In this document: in pieces, positions 27,112 to 36,083 of the stretch
How positions within the stretch are numbered: position 1 is the first letter of the stretch
Layout: every line of letters begins with the position of its first letter
From: Terribacillus saccharophilus
GTDB lineage: Bacteria > Bacillota > Bacilli > Bacillales > Amphibacillaceae
Reading direction: 5' to 3'
Length of the DNA: 64,000 nt
NCBI RefSeq assembly: GCF_002272745.1
Contig: NZ_NPBD01000002.1
Span: 62,001-126,000 of the forward strand
Notes under the pieces: model-generated
What the model saw: only the letters and a program-made list of their open reading frames with translations
What the model was told of the DNA's origin: nothing
Database searches by the model: none
Position numbers and translations under genes: made by a program

Positions 27112-28281
27112 ATGTTAGAGTTTGACACAAATATGGAAACATTAGCGACAATAAAAGTCATCGGCGTCGGCGGTGGCGGAAGCAACGCCGTCAACCGAAT
27201 GATCGAACATGGCGTCCAAGGCGTAGACTTTATTGCAGTGAACACTGACTCACAGGCATTGAATCTATCTAAAGCAGATGTCAAAATGCAAATTGGTGCG
27301 AAGCTGACTCGCGGTCTTGGTGCTGGTGCCAACCCGGAAGTAGGTCGCAAAGCAGCAGAAGAAAGCAAAGAACAAATCCAGGAAGTTCTTCAAGGAGCCG
27401 ACATGGTATTCGTTACAGCCGGCATGGGCGGCGGAACTGGTACAGGTGCTGCACCAGTTATCGCACAGATAGCCAAAGAGCTTGGCGCACTGACAGTCGG
27501 AATCGTTACACGTCCTTTCTCATTCGAGGGACGTAAGCGTCAGACACAGGCTTTAGCTGGAACAGATGCTCTTAAGGGCAGCGTAGATACACTTATCGTC
27601 ATCCCGAATGACCGCTTACTTGAAATTGTCGATAAAAACACGCCGATGCTTGAGGCATTCCGTGAAGCGGATAATGTCCTTCGTCAAGGTGTACAAGGTA
27701 TTTCCGAATTAATTGCCGTACCTGGTTTGATCAACGTCGATTTTGCTGACGTGAAGACGATCATGGCAGATAAAGGATCAGCACTTATGGGTATCGGTAT
27801 TGCAACTGGTGAAAACCGCGCGACTGAGGCTGCGAAGAAAGCTATCAGCTCTCCGTTGCTAGAGACTTCTATTGATGGAGCACACGGTGTTCTTATGAAT
27901 ATCTCCGGCGGTACGAACCTAAGCCTGTATGAAGTACAGGAAGCAGCTGATATCGTAACGAGTGCAGCTGACCAGGAAGTGAACGTAATCTTCGGTTCTG
28001 TTATCAATGAAGATTTGAAAGATGAAATCGTTGTGACTGTCATTGCGACAGGTTTCGATGAAGCTCAAATCCAGCAAGCTATGAATGCTCCTCGTCCGAA
28101 AGCACGTCCGGCAGAGAAGGAAACACAAAGCACGCAACAGCCGGCAACTTCGGAAAGAAGAAGAGAGCGGGAAGAACTGCGCCGAGAAACACCATCTCCG
28201 CAGCAGCAACAGCCGCGTAAGCAGGAAGAGGATACATTGGATATCCCGACATTCCTTCGCAATCGCAACCGCAGAAAATAA
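27112..28281 (+). CDS. ftsZ: Cell division GTPase FtsZ
   Basis: 389 residues. Tubulin-type signature [10 protein letters not shown] at about 105-114, N-terminal [17 protein letters not shown], and [20 protein letters not shown]. After a Gln/Arg-rich linker the protein ends in [16 protein letters not shown], the conserved peptide that binds FtsA, SepF and other partners. It forms the Z-ring. AGGAGG precedes the ATG at good spacing, and a strong terminator follows the gene. Confidence 0.98.
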   Translation: MLEFDTNMETLATIKVIGVGGGGSNAVNRMIEHGVQGVDFIAVNTDSQALNLSKADVKMQIGAKLTRGLGAGANPEVGRKAAEESKEQIQEVLQGADMVFVTAGMGGGTGTGAAPVIAQIAKELGALTVGIVTRPFSFEGRKRQTQALAGTDALKGSVDTLIVIPNDRLLEIVDKNTPMLEAFREADNVLRQGVQGISELIAVPGLINVDFADVKTIMADKGSALMGIGIATGENRATEAAKKAISSPLLETSIDGAHGVLMNISGGTNLSLYEVQEAADIVTSAADQEVNVIFGSVINEDLKDEIVVTVIATGFDEAQIQQAMNAPRPKARPAEKETQSTQQPATSERRREREELRRETPSPQQQQPRKQEEDTLDIPTFLRNRNRRK

Positions 28282-28311
28282 TAATTTCTAGCAAGATAGT
28301 ATTCAAACAGA

Positions 28312-28361
28312 TTAAAAAAAAGATTGTAGAAAACTATACGTTTTCTACAATCTTTTTTTAA
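28312..28361. terminator. Terminator after ftsZ
   Basis: Long perfect stem GATTGTAGAAAAC / GTTTTCTACAATC flanked by an A-run and a T-run. Confidence 0.92.
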
Positions 28362-28453
28362 TCTCCAAATTTTACCTATATGCTAAATCTTCATTTACAA
28401 ATTATCCTTATTTTTATATAATATCTAAGTATTATATAAAGGAGGAAAAATTT

Positions 28454-28894
28454 ATGAAAAAAAGGCATCTGTTTTTATTACCAATTCTTATTGCGAGTTT
28501 TATGATATTCATAGCTCCGGGAGGCAAGGTTGAGGCTGCTACTTATACAAGTTGGCAAAGTCCAGGTGGTGGGTTTAGTAGTAGTTGCAAAGTTAGATTG
28601 ATAACTGATGCACAAACATACACAACTAGAGCGACTACTGTTGATGCTAAATTAGAGCAAAATGGTAAATGTGGTAGAATAGATTATGATATGATTCTTT
28701 CTGTAGGGAATTCAGTTTCAATGGGTTATGGTAGTTCTCAGAGTGGTTATTTCTCTAATTCAAGTCCATGGAAATCATTTAATCTTAAACATGTGAAGAA
28801 AACAACAACTACAACTGTTGTAGCTAGTTTATATAATAACAAAGGTGCTTATTCGAATATTTGGTCTAAGAAAATTAAAATATACGGCCATTAA
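28454..28894 (+). CDS. Small secreted protein of unknown function
   Basis: 146 residues, ATG with AAAGGAGGAAA. A clear signal peptide (KKRHLFLLPILIASFMIFIAP ..., cut probably after VEAA near residue 29) gives a mature protein of about 117 residues, rich in Ser, Thr, Gly and Tyr, with two cysteines (in SSCKV and GKCGR) that could form a disulfide. The C-terminal half looks like a beta-rich fold. I do not recognise a family. Base composition is richer in A+T than in ftsZ or spoIIGA. It has its own terminator and sits where other Bacilli place extracellular protease genes. Confidence 0.75.
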   Translation: MKKRHLFLLPILIASFMIFIAPGGKVEAATYTSWQSPGGGFSSSCKVRLITDAQTYTTRATTVDAKLEQNGKCGRIDYDMILSVGNSVSMGYGSSQSGYFSNSSPWKSFNLKHVKKTTTTTVVASLYNNKGAYSNIWSKKIKIYGH

Positions 28895-28926
28895 GAAGAT
28901 AATTAATAAAGATACATTTTAAGGTT

Positions 28927-28966
28927 ACTCTCCTCTAGATGCAAATATCTAAAGGGGAGTGTTTTT
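28927..28966 (+). terminator. Terminator after the small secreted protein gene
   Basis: Stem ACTCTCC...AGAT / ATCT...GGGGAGT followed by TGTTTTTG. Confidence 0.75.
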
Positions 28967-29198
28967 GTTAGCAGACAATTACTTAATGAGAAGGGAATTG
29001 AGATCAAAAAGAATGAACCGGCATTATAATGAGCTGTTGTCTTAAATACAACCTTGTATTCTAATTATGAACAGTGGCTTAATCCTCTTTGAAAAAAAGA
29101 CCATCTCCTTGTTTGATTTTTTATAAGTGAGTTCTAGGAAATTTCAAAAAAAAGGATAGCATCCTATGATGCTATCCTTTTTTTTATGCCAAGAAATG
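28967..29198. other. Gap upstream of the spoIIG promoter, with a second terminator
   Basis: No convincing gene. It contains a strong terminator-like hairpin at 29146-29184 (GGATAGCAT / ATGCTATCC with A-run and T-run). The distance from the preceding terminator suggests a lost or very short transcript in between; a 26-codon open frame at about 28968-29046 has no ribosome binding site. Confidence 0.5.
29146..29184. terminator. Terminator upstream of the spoIIG promoter
   Basis: AAAGGATAGCAT / ATGCTATCCTTT inverted repeat with A-run and T-run, able to work in both directions; it insulates spoIIGA. Confidence 0.85.
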
Positions 29199-29285
29199 TT
29201 AGACAAATTAGGCGGAAAATACATAAAAATAGTGCGGTGCTGGGTGCATAAACTGACAGCATCTGAATCGGCTCTCCGTTATACT
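29199..29285 (+). promoter_or_regulatory. spoIIG promoter with Spo0A-box-like sites
   Basis: CTGACA at 29253-29258 and TATACT at 29280-29285 are separated by 21 bases, an unusually long spacer like the 22-base spacer known for the B. subtilis spoIIG promoter, which needs Spo0A-P. A sequence at 29199-29208 reads on the minus strand ATTTGTCTAA, close to the 0A box TTTGTCGAA, about 87 bases before the expected start site; a weaker match (CTGTCAGTT on the minus strand) overlaps the -35. Confidence 0.7.
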
Positions 29286-29320
29286 AGCTTCATCTATTAA
29301 AGAAGAAGGGAAGAGCTGAC

Positions 29321-30241
29321 GTGACAATCTATCTGGATGCAGTCTGGACACTCAATCTTTTCTTGGACTGGCTGCTGCTATTATGCACGCAAGCAATTGC
29401 AAGGTTGCAAGTACCCAAGCTTCGTATATTTGCAGGCGCCGTTGTTGCTTCACTCATTGTTCCAGTAACAGTCTATTTTCCGGATAGCTTTCTGGCCCAC
29501 CCAGCAGGTAAATTACTTTTTTCCATGCTAATCATCTGGATTGCTTTCGGATTCCGGTCTGTCACCCGTTTTCTTAAGATGCTGCTGCTTTTTTATTTTA
29601 TTACCTTTGCAGCAGGCGGCAGTCTATTCGCCATCCATTATATGCTGCAGACTCAAGCTGCATTCACTCCTGCTTCTTTTTTGACTGTAAGCACAGGATA
29701 TGGTGATCACGTCAGCTGGCTTTTCGTAGCTATCATGTTTCCAATTGCTTTGTACTTTACTAAAAGCAGAATGGACAAGCAGCGCTTTGAACAATTCCGT
29801 TACGATCAGCTTCACACCGTTCAAGTGAGCATCAATGGCATTGCACATAAAACAGACGGCTTCATCGATAGCGGGAATCATCTGTCTGATCCGTTGACGA
29901 AGCGGCCTGTCGTAATCTGTGATCAACTTTTTTTACGAAACTGGTTCAATGAAGAAGATTGGCATCTGTTAGCTCAAGCAAACGACAATTTGGATTTGGG
30001 TTTACTGTCGGAGGATTGGCCATATGAATTTTCTGTTGTTCCGTATCAGGGTGTGAATGGAGAAGGCGCACTTATGTTGGTTTTAAAGCCGGATAGCATC
30101 CTGATTGAAATGGATCAAAACCCGATCGAAACAGACCGGGTCTGGATTGGAATTCAATTCGGCAATCTTACCGCAGATCGCCGTTATCACTGTCTGCTTC
30201 ATCCGTCACTTATACACGATGCCAGCACGCAAGCGGGCTAA
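29321..30241 (+). CDS. spoIIGA: Sporulation sigma-E factor-processing peptidase SpoIIGA
   Basis: 306 residues from GTG ([20 protein letters not shown]). The N-terminal half has five hydrophobic segments (within about 1-150) and the C-terminal half is an aspartic-protease-like domain with the active-site motif [13 protein letters not shown] near residue 185. It cleaves pro-sigma-E at the mother-cell face of the sporulation septum after a signal from SpoIIR. It is first in an operon with sigE, 17 bases downstream. Confidence 0.95.
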   Translation: MTIYLDAVWTLNLFLDWLLLLCTQAIARLQVPKLRIFAGAVVASLIVPVTVYFPDSFLAHPAGKLLFSMLIIWIAFGFRSVTRFLKMLLLFYFITFAAGGSLFAIHYMLQTQAAFTPASFLTVSTGYGDHVSWLFVAIMFPIALYFTKSRMDKQRFEQFRYDQLHTVQVSINGIAHKTDGFIDSGNHLSDPLTKRPVVICDQLFLRNWFNEEDWHLLAQANDNLDLGLLSEDWPYEFSVVPYQGVNGEGALMLVLKPDSILIEMDQNPIETDRVWIGIQFGNLTADRRYHCLLHPSLIHDASTQAG

Positions 30242-30258
30242 GGAGAAGGGAGATAAAC

Positions 30259-30978
30259 ATGGGAATGAAAGCATGGAAGATAAAAATATGGTGGTACAAA
30301 ATTCTTGTGAAACTAAAGATTAAGCGAAAGGAAATCTACTATATCGGCGGCAGCGAGGCTCTGCCTCCGCCTTTATCGAAGGAAGAGGAGTTCAAATTGC
30401 TCCAGCTTCTGCCGACAGGCGATAAATCAGCAAGGGCGATGCTCATAGAGCGCAATCTTCGCCTAGTGGTGTATATAGCGCGGAAGTTCGAAAACACAGG
30501 TATCAATATTGAAGATTTGATTAGTATTGGGACAATCGGTTTGATTAAAGCAGTGAATACTTTCAATCCAGAGAAGAAAATCAAGCTTGCAACTTATGCT
30601 TCCCGCTGTATCGAAAATGAAATCCTCATGTATTTACGTCGGAATAGCAAACTAAAATCAGAAATAAGTTTTGATGAACCGCTCAATATTGATTGGGATG
30701 GCAATGAATTGCTTTTATCAGATGTTCTCGGAACAGATGACGATATCATTACGAAGGATATCGAGAAAAATGTAGATAAGAATTTATTAAAAAGAGCATT
30801 GGAACAGCTTAATGACAGAGAAAAGCAAATCATGGAACTGCGCTTTGGACTTATAGGTCAGGAAGAAAAAACGCAAAAAGATGTGGCTGATATGCTTGGT
30901 ATCTCTCAATCCTACATTTCGCGTCTGGAGAAAAAAATTATCCGCCGACTGCAAAAAGAATTTAATAAAATGATCTAA
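30259..30978 (+). CDS. sigE: RNA polymerase sporulation sigma-E factor (pro-sigma-E)
   Basis: 239 residues. The N-terminal amphipathic pro-sequence ([20 protein letters not shown], with cleavage expected a few residues after it) is followed by [18 protein letters not shown]. Region 2 is [18 protein letters not shown] through [18 protein letters not shown], and region 4 ends in a helix-turn-helix [19 protein letters not shown]. Mother-cell sigma factor made inactive and processed by SpoIIGA. ATG with GAAGGGAG. Ends in a strong terminator. Confidence 0.97.
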   Translation: MGMKAWKIKIWWYKILVKLKIKRKEIYYIGGSEALPPPLSKEEEFKLLQLLPTGDKSARAMLIERNLRLVVYIARKFENTGINIEDLISIGTIGLIKAVNTFNPEKKIKLATYASRCIENEILMYLRRNSKLKSEISFDEPLNIDWDGNELLLSDVLGTDDDIITKDIEKNVDKNLLKRALEQLNDREKQIMELRFGLIGQEEKTQKDVADMLGISQSYISRLEKKIIRRLQKEFNKMI

Positions 30979-30987
30979 GCCTTACTG

Positions 30988-31030
30988 GTGCCTGTATTTG
31001 TCCTATGTCGGACAATGTCAGGCACTTTTT
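30988..31030 (+). terminator. Terminator between sigE and sigG
   Basis: GTGCCTG...TTGTCC / GGACAA...CAGGCAC with a small internal loop and five T. Confidence 0.9.
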
Positions 31031-31036
31031 GTCTTT

Positions 31037-31066
31037 GCATAAAAAAATTCCCACGGGGAGATACTG
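31037..31066 (+). promoter_or_regulatory. Sigma-F/sigma-G type promoter of sigG
   Basis: GCATA at 31037-31041 and GGAGATACTG at 31057-31066 match the forespore sigma-F consensus (GYATA, 15 bases, GGnnAnAnT) with exact 15-base spacing. It lies 38 bases upstream of sigG and right after the sigE terminator. Confidence 0.75.
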
Positions 31067-31103
31067 TGCTTGCATCGTATCTTCATTCGGGAGGTCAAGT
31101 AAC

Positions 31104-31886
31104 ATGTCGAGACAGAAAGTAGAAATATGTGGAGTAGATACTTCAAAACTGCCAGTACTCAAAAATGAGGAAATGAAAAAGCTATTCATCCGCATGCAGC
31201 AAGAAGACGACATTTCAGCCCGTGAAGAACTCGTCAATGGAAATCTCCGCCTGGTGCTCAGTGTTATTCAGCGCTTCAATAACCGAGGTGAATATGTCGA
31301 CGATCTTTTTCAAGTAGGCTGTATTGGACTAATGAAATCCATTGATAATTTCGATTTGAAGCATAATGTGCGTTTTTCTACATACGCAGTGCCGATGATC
31401 ATTGGAGAAATTCGCCGCTACTTAAGAGACAACAATCCGATTCGTGTGTCACGTTCCTTGCGTGATACGGCATACAAAGCTTTGCAAGTACGTGAGCAGC
31501 TGATCGCGAAAACTTCTAAAGATCCAACAACAGCAGAGATCGCTGCCGAGCTTGGCGTGCAGCCTTCTGATATAACATTTGCAATGGATGCCATACAAGA
31601 TCCGGTTTCCTTGTTCGAGCCGATATATAACGATGGTGGTGACCCGATATTCGTTTTGGATCAGCTTCGCAGCGAGTCGGAAAATGATGCTAACTGGCTG
31701 GATAACCTTTCGTTAAAAGAGGGAATGCATCGTCTGAATGAAAGGGAGAAAATGATACTGAATAAGCGTTTCTTCCAAGGCAAGACACAGATGGAAGTCG
31801 CAGATGAAATCGGTATATCTCAAGCACAAGTATCTCGTTTGGAAAAAGCAGCAATTGAAGAGATGAATAAACAAATGTTCGAGTGA
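31104..31886 (+). CDS. sigG: RNA polymerase sporulation sigma-G factor
   Basis: 260 residues from ATG 31104 with GGGAGGT, identical in length to B. subtilis sigma-G; the frame is open further upstream but that part covers the promoter. Begins SRQKVEICGVDTSKLPVL, the sigma-G N-terminus. Region 2 (NLRLVLSVIQRFNNRGEY, DDLFQVGCIGLMKSIDNF), region 3 and the region 4 helix-turn-helix (EVADEIGISQAQVSRLEK) are intact. Late forespore sigma factor. Own promoter and terminator separate it from sigE. Confidence 0.97.
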   Translation: MSRQKVEICGVDTSKLPVLKNEEMKKLFIRMQQEDDISAREELVNGNLRLVLSVIQRFNNRGEYVDDLFQVGCIGLMKSIDNFDLKHNVRFSTYAVPMIIGEIRRYLRDNNPIRVSRSLRDTAYKALQVREQLIAKTSKDPTTAEIAAELGVQPSDITFAMDAIQDPVSLFEPIYNDGGDPIFVLDQLRSESENDANWLDNLSLKEGMHRLNEREKMILNKRFFQGKTQMEVADEIGISQAQVSRLEKAAIEEMNKQMFE

Positions 31887-31935
31887 GGCAGTGCCCGCGG
31901 AAAGCGAAGTATTCTGCTGGAGCGGGTTTAATACA
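31884..31935. repeat. Possible fragment of an interspersed Bacillaceae repeat
   Basis: The stretch GCCCGCGGAAAGCGAAGT, and CTGGAGCGGG after it, resembles on the minus strand the word ACTTCGCTTTCCGCGGGC, which I remember as part of a high-copy noncoding repeat in Bacillus-group genomes. It begins at the sigG stop codon. Confidence 0.45.
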
Positions 31936-31946
31936 CGTAATCTGAA

Positions 31947-32000
31947 TAAAAATCCGAACGGTGCAAATTCATTGAGAAATTTGCATTGTTCGGATTTTTG
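31947..32000 (+). terminator. Terminator after sigG
   Basis: AAAAATCCGAAC...TGCAAATT / AAATTTGCA...GTTCGGATTTTT, a long stem with A-run and T-run. Confidence 0.88.
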
Positions 32001-32102
32001 TTTAGCTAAAATTCTCTTGTCTCAATCTCTTTTATATTTATATGCTAATTCATAAGCTTGGCCGCATAGACTAAAAGAAAAAAGCAAAGGGGCCAAGTAT
32101 TG

Positions 32103-32366
32103 ATGACTCTAACCGAATTGCAAATGAAGGATATTGTTTTGATGGAGAATGGGAAAAAAGTAGGGAATGTGTCTGATTTGGAGATCAATGAACAAAATGG
32201 TCATATATCAGCAATTGTCGTGACACTTCGCGGGAAGATGATGGGACTTTTCGGAAAGGAAGAAGAATTAGTCGTTCCATGGAATCAGATCATCACGATT
32301 GGTACAGATGTCATCTTAATCAAAAGTCCTGAGCAAGCACCTGTTACGGAAATGGCGAGCAAGTAA
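32103..32366 (+). CDS. ylmC: YlmC/YmxH family PRC-barrel sporulation protein
   Basis: 87 residues; the TTG just before the ATG (32100) is a possible alternative with slightly better spacing from AAAGGGG. PRC-barrel pattern: VLMENGKKVGNVSDLEIN, GLFGKEEELVVPWNQIITIG, matching YlmC and its paralog YmxH. The molecular role is unknown; the family is confined to spore formers. Position between sigG and ylmD is the usual one. Its strand order and short length fit the family. Confidence 0.88.
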   Translation: MTLTELQMKDIVLMENGKKVGNVSDLEINEQNGHISAIVVTLRGKMMGLFGKEEELVVPWNQIITIGTDVILIKSPEQAPVTEMASK

Positions 32367-32391
32367 TCTTGTACAGAATACAGCAGAAATA

Positions 32392-32400
32392 TGGTACTAT
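32392..32400 (+). promoter_or_regulatory. Extended -10 promoter of ylmD
   Basis: TGG TACTAT, 28 bases before the ylmD start; TTGTAC lies upstream at a 20-base spacer, so the extended -10 is the main support. Confidence 0.5.
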
Positions 32401-32427
32401 AAAAGCAATCAGAGGAGTGAGTACCAT

Positions 32428-33240
32428 ATGAAAGAAACAGCTTCCAACCTAAAGGGGATGTATATGGAGCTTGGCGGATGGTCAGTTCCTACTAACATCG
32501 TCAGCGGTATTACAACAAAATACAATGGTGTGAGCAAAGCACCTTATGATAGTTTGAATATGGGGCTGCATGTTGGCGATAAGCCAGAAGATGTCGTCCG
32601 GAACCGTCAGCTACTTGCCGAAGCTATTCAATTTCCTCTCGAGACATGGGTATTAGGAGAACAAGTCCATGGGACAGAAATTGCAGTCGCTACAAGAAGT
32701 GAAGCTGGTCGCGGAAGTCGGGAATTAACTGACAGCCTCCCATCGGTGGATGGCCTTATCACCAATGAAAAAGGTATGCTTCTAGCTGCTTTCTTTGCTG
32801 ACTGCGTACCTCTTTATTTTTTCGATAGCACAAGTGAGTGGATTGGAATGGCACACGCTGGCTGGCGCGGAACTGTCTCAAATATGGCAGGGGAAATGGT
32901 TGAAGCTCTTTGTACAAATGGAGCAAACAAGGAAAGTATACAAGCGATGATCGGACCATGTATATCGAAGAACAGATATGAAGTGGACGATCATATTGTA
33001 CAGCAGATACCCGAGGAATTCCGGGCTAAAGTGCTAGCACCAAGCGGATCTGACCGATACTATCTTGATCTGCAGATGCTTAATCGACTGTACCTGCTGC
33101 ATGCAGGCATTCTGGAAGAAAACATACTTACAGCAGCATATTGTACATACGATTCCCCAGAATTTTATTCGCATCGGGAAGATCAAGGAAAAACCGGCAG
33201 GATGATCGGTTTTATCGGGATGAAAGAGGAGCAAACATGA
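32428..33240 (+). CDS. ylmD: YlmD, multicopper-oxidase-like laccase-domain (YfiH/LACC1 family) purine nucleoside enzyme
   Basis: 270 residues, ATG behind AGAGGAG. Family motifs with the metal/active-site residues are present: LGEQVHGTEIAV (His), FADCVPLYFFD (Cys), MAHAGWRGTVSNMA (His) and MIGPCISKNRYEV. Proteins of this family act as purine nucleoside phosphorylase/adenosine deaminase-like enzymes; older names call them polyphenol oxidases. First gene of the ylmD-ylmE-sepF-ylmG-ylmH-divIVA row; it overlaps ylmE in ATGA. Confidence 0.92.
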   Translation: MKETASNLKGMYMELGGWSVPTNIVSGITTKYNGVSKAPYDSLNMGLHVGDKPEDVVRNRQLLAEAIQFPLETWVLGEQVHGTEIAVATRSEAGRGSRELTDSLPSVDGLITNEKGMLLAAFFADCVPLYFFDSTSEWIGMAHAGWRGTVSNMAGEMVEALCTNGANKESIQAMIGPCISKNRYEVDDHIVQQIPEEFRAKVLAPSGSDRYYLDLQMLNRLYLLHAGILEENILTAAYCTYDSPEFYSHREDQGKTGRMIGFIGMKEEQT

Positions 33241-33917
33241 ATACAGTACAAGAGAATTTGAAACAAATCCAGCAGGATATTAATTCGGCAGCGGCCAAAA
33301 CCGGCCGAAATTCCGAGGATATAACACTCCTTGCCGTTACGAAATATGTTACAATTGAACGAACAGAAGAAGCTGTCGATGCTGGTATTGTCGATTTGGG
33401 CGAGAATCGGATCGAGGGTTTTCTTGAGAAGCAGGCAGTTATTGGAGAAAAAGCTGTATGGCATTTCATCGGCAGTCTGCAAACAAGGAAAGTAAAAGAT
33501 GTCATCAATCAGGTGGACTATCTGCATGCATTAGACAGATTGTCACTTGCTAAGGAAATTCAAAAGCGTGCAACAAAGAAAGTCAAATGCTTTGTCCAAA
33601 TTAATGTGAGCGGAGAAGCTACCAAGTCAGGTGTATCACCTGATGAAACACTTGTCTTTATCCAGAAGCTTGCAGAATTTCCAGCAATTGAAGTTGTCGG
33701 CTTGATGACAATGGCACCGAATACAGAGAAGGAAGATGTACTTCGCAGTGTGTTCAGCGGCTTGAGGCAGCTTCGAGATGAAGTGAAAGCTGCAGGTATG
33801 CTGCATGCACCTTGTACATTCTTATCCATGGGAATGAGTAATGATTACACAATCGCGATAGAAGAAGGAGCAACTCATGTCCGGGTCGGTTCTGCTCTTG
33901 TAGGTCCATATAAATAA
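33237..33917 (+). CDS. ylmE: YggS/YlmE-family pyridoxal phosphate homeostasis protein
   Basis: 226 residues. The PLP-binding lysine lies in LLAVTKYV (about residue 36), followed by [12 protein letters not shown] and [14 protein letters not shown], the YggS signature, and [25 protein letters not shown] near the C-terminus (phosphate-binding part). It is a single-domain TIM-barrel PLP carrier without known catalytic activity, linked to vitamin B6 balance. Start overlaps the ylmD stop by four bases. Confidence 0.94.
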   Translation: MNTVQENLKQIQQDINSAAAKTGRNSEDITLLAVTKYVTIERTEEAVDAGIVDLGENRIEGFLEKQAVIGEKAVWHFIGSLQTRKVKDVINQVDYLHALDRLSLAKEIQKRATKKVKCFVQINVSGEATKSGVSPDETLVFIQKLAEFPAIEVVGLMTMAPNTEKEDVLRSVFSGLRQLRDEVKAAGMLHAPCTFLSMGMSNDYTIAIEEGATHVRVGSALVGPYK

Positions 33918-33931
33918 GCGAGGTGAAGAAA

Positions 33932-34378
33932 ATGAGTTTCAAAAATAAGATGAGAAATTTCTTTACTGTAGATGATGAAGAATATGAATACGTCGAAGAA
34001 CAGCCGAACGAACAAGAGGAAATCGAGCCGTATCCACAGAGCGGGAGAGAGCGTAACCAAAATCAGAACGTTGTCAGCCTGAAAAGTGTACAATCCTCCT
34101 CTAAAGTAGTTCTTTGTGAGCCGAGGACATATAACGAAGCGCAGGAAATAGCCGATCATGTTGTGAACAGAAGAGCAGTCGTGCTCAATTTGCAGCGTGT
34201 AGACCATCATCAGGCAAAACGGATCGTCGATTTTCTTAGCGGTACAGTCTACGCCCTCAATGGAGATATCCAGAAACTGGGCAGTCAAACCTTCCTGTGT
34301 GCTCCGGACAATATTGAACTTGCCGGCAGTATATCCGATATGATAGAGGAGCAGGATGACTATAATAAGAGGTGGTAG
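33932..34378 (+). CDS. sepF: Cell division protein SepF
   Basis: 148 residues from ATG 33932; GAGGTG of the ribosome binding site includes the in-frame GTG at 33923, which is therefore not the start. N-terminal membrane-binding amphipathic helix ([20 protein letters not shown]), an acidic linker, and the core domain with [24 protein letters not shown] (partly quoted) typical of SepF. It forms rings that bundle FtsZ and anchor it to the membrane. Six bases before ylmG. Confidence 0.95.
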   Translation: MSFKNKMRNFFTVDDEEYEYVEEQPNEQEEIEPYPQSGRERNQNQNVVSLKSVQSSSKVVLCEPRTYNEAQEIADHVVNRRAVVLNLQRVDHHQAKRIVDFLSGTVYALNGDIQKLGSQTFLCAPDNIELAGSISDMIEEQDDYNKRW

Positions 34379-34384
34379 AAGCAA

Positions 34385-34645
34385 ATGCTTTTGAACATAA
34401 TTAGTACAGCTTTCACAGTATATTCCTTTGCGTTGATCATCTATATCCTCATGTCATGGTTCCCGGGAGCCAGGCAGTCCGCTTTCGGCGAAATGCTAGG
34501 TCGGATCTGTGAACCATATTTAGATGTATTTCGACGGTTCATTCCACCGCTAGGAATGATTGATTTGTCTCCGATCGTTGGGATCATTGTTTTGCGCTTA
34601 GCGGAAAGTGGAGTAAGAACCATTTACTATATGATTTTCTATTGA
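34385..34645 (+). CDS. ylmG: YggT family membrane protein YlmG
   Basis: 86 residues with two membrane helices (about 3-25 and 60-80) and the YggT motif PYLDVFRRFIPPLGMIDLSP between them. Function unclear; homologs affect division, chloroplast nucleoid distribution and osmotic stress. Conserved neighbour of sepF. AAGAGGTGG upstream of ATG. Confidence 0.92.
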   Translation: MLLNIISTAFTVYSFALIIYILMSWFPGARQSAFGEMLGRICEPYLDVFRRFIPPLGMIDLSPIVGIIVLRLAESGVRTIYYMIFY

Positions 34646-34663
34646 TGAGGAGTACAACGTAAC

Positions 34664-35437
34664 GTGAGTATCTATCAGCATTACCGGGAAGAGGAACGTC
34701 CTTTTATCGACCAGATACTTTCCTGGATGGAACAAGTGGAACGTCAATACCAGCCCCGGGTGACCGATTTCCTGGATCCCCGGGAACAGCTTATCTTCAG
34801 GCAGCTGTTAGGCGGTCAAACTGAACTGCAGTGGGCACTGTCAGGCGGAACGGAGAAAGCGGAAAGAAAGCGGGGAATCATTGCACCGCTTTATGATACA
34901 GTAACACTTGAGGATTTTAGTATCGAGCTGCTCGAGGCTACTTATCCCGATAAGTTTGTCACACTTGAACACCGTGATGTAATGGGATCCTTCCTTTCCC
35001 TTGGGATTGATCGTAAAAAAATGGGTGATATCAGTGTGGGCGAAGGCGTAATCCAACTTTTCACTACATCAGACATTGCTACATACATACGTGCGAATTT
35101 AGTTGAAGTCAAAAGAGCCAAGGTATCATGGGAATCAGTGGATCCAAAACGGTTCAGGCCTGAAGAGGTGGAATGGGTTACTAGCGAAACAACTGTTTCC
35201 TCTCTTAGGCTGGATGCTATCATAAAGGAGCTCTATCATATGTCACGCCAGCAGGCAGCTGAGCGTATTCAAAAAGGTCTTGTCAAAGTAAATTTCAAGA
35301 CAGTCGAGGATGTCAGCTTTCAGCTGGCTGAGGGAGATCTCCTGTCCCTGCGAGGTATGGGCAGAGGCAAGCTTGCAGAAGTAAAAGGTACAACAAAGAA
35401 GGACAAGCAGCGAATTACATTGGAAAAATTAAAGTAG
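34664..35437 (+). CDS. ylmH: YlmH, S4-domain RNA-binding protein
   Basis: 257 residues from GTG after GAGGAG. The N-terminal two thirds is the YlmH-specific part and the C-terminal third (about 181-245) is an S4 domain (SSLRLDAIIKELYHMSRQQA, then KGLVKVNFKTVEDVSFQLAEGD, quoted in part). Recent work on B. subtilis links YlmH to ribosome-associated quality control; it was earlier a candidate division gene by location. Directly precedes divIVA. Confidence 0.9.
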   Translation: MSIYQHYREEERPFIDQILSWMEQVERQYQPRVTDFLDPREQLIFRQLLGGQTELQWALSGGTEKAERKRGIIAPLYDTVTLEDFSIELLEATYPDKFVTLEHRDVMGSFLSLGIDRKKMGDISVGEGVIQLFTTSDIATYIRANLVEVKRAKVSWESVDPKRFRPEEVEWVTSETTVSSLRLDAIIKELYHMSRQQAAERIQKGLVKVNFKTVEDVSFQLAEGDLLSLRGMGRGKLAEVKGTTKKDKQRITLEKLK

Positions 35438-35509
35438 CCGTAACGGTTATTTTATGCTATCTTTGTCGAATAACAGCTATTTTAGATTCTTTAACAGGAG
35501 GTGGCCGTC

Positions 35510-36010
35510 GTGCCATTAACACCTTTGGATATTCACAATAAGGAGTTCGCCCGCGGATTCCGCGGTTATGATGAAGATGATGTAAACGACTTCCTCGACA
35601 GGGTAATCAAGGATTATGAGATTATCATCCGTGAGAAGAAGGATTTGGAAGAGCGCATGCAGCAGCTCGAAGAACGACTTGGTCATTTCAACAATATTGA
35701 AACGACACTAAATAAGTCAATCCTTGTGGCGCAGGAGACTGCTGAAGAAGTGAAAGGCAATGCAATGAAAGAGTCCAAGCTGATCATTAAGGAAGCAGAA
35801 AAAAATGCAGACCGCATCATCAATGAGTCCCTTACAAAGTCTCGTCAGATTGCTTTAGAAGTAGAGGATTTGAAGAAACAGGCTAAAGTCTTCCGTACTC
35901 GTTTGAAGATGCTTGTAGAAGCACAGCTTGAGATGATTGAAACAGATGACTGGGACGGATTGTTTGCAACAGAAGTTGCTTACGAACCTGAGGAAGAACC
36001 GGCAGATTAA
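35510..36010 (+). CDS. divIVA: Septum site-determining protein DivIVA
   Basis: 166 residues. GTG 35510 was chosen because AGGAGG is eight bases upstream, and the N-terminus PLTPLDIHNKEFARGFRGYDEDDVNDFLD is that of DivIVA (quoted in part: HNKEFARGFRGYDEDDV). The membrane-binding N-terminal domain is followed by two coiled coils (about 30-60 and 65-130) and an acidic tail. It marks curved membrane at poles and septum and positions MinCD and, in sporulation, the chromosome origin. Confidence 0.95.
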   Translation: MPLTPLDIHNKEFARGFRGYDEDDVNDFLDRVIKDYEIIIREKKDLEERMQQLEERLGHFNNIETTLNKSILVAQETAEEVKGNAMKESKLIIKEAEKNADRIINESLTKSRQIALEVEDLKKQAKVFRTRLKMLVEAQLEMIETDDWDGLFATEVAYEPEEEPAD

Positions 36011-36017
36011 TGCGAGC

Positions 36018-36046
36018 TTGACGTTTTTCGCAAACTTACATATAAT
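36018..36046 (+). promoter_or_regulatory. Sigma-A promoter of ileS
   Basis: TTGACG at 36018-36023 and TATAAT at 36041-36046 with a 17-base spacer, about 40 bases before the T-box leader. Confidence 0.88.
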
Positions 36047-36083
36047 TTTACTATTATTAGCAAACAACATGACCATGATATAA

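Noticed and set aside
28968..29046. 26-codon open frame between two terminators
   Set aside because: It starts at a TTG inside the T-run of the terminator, has no ribosome binding site and matches nothing known to me.
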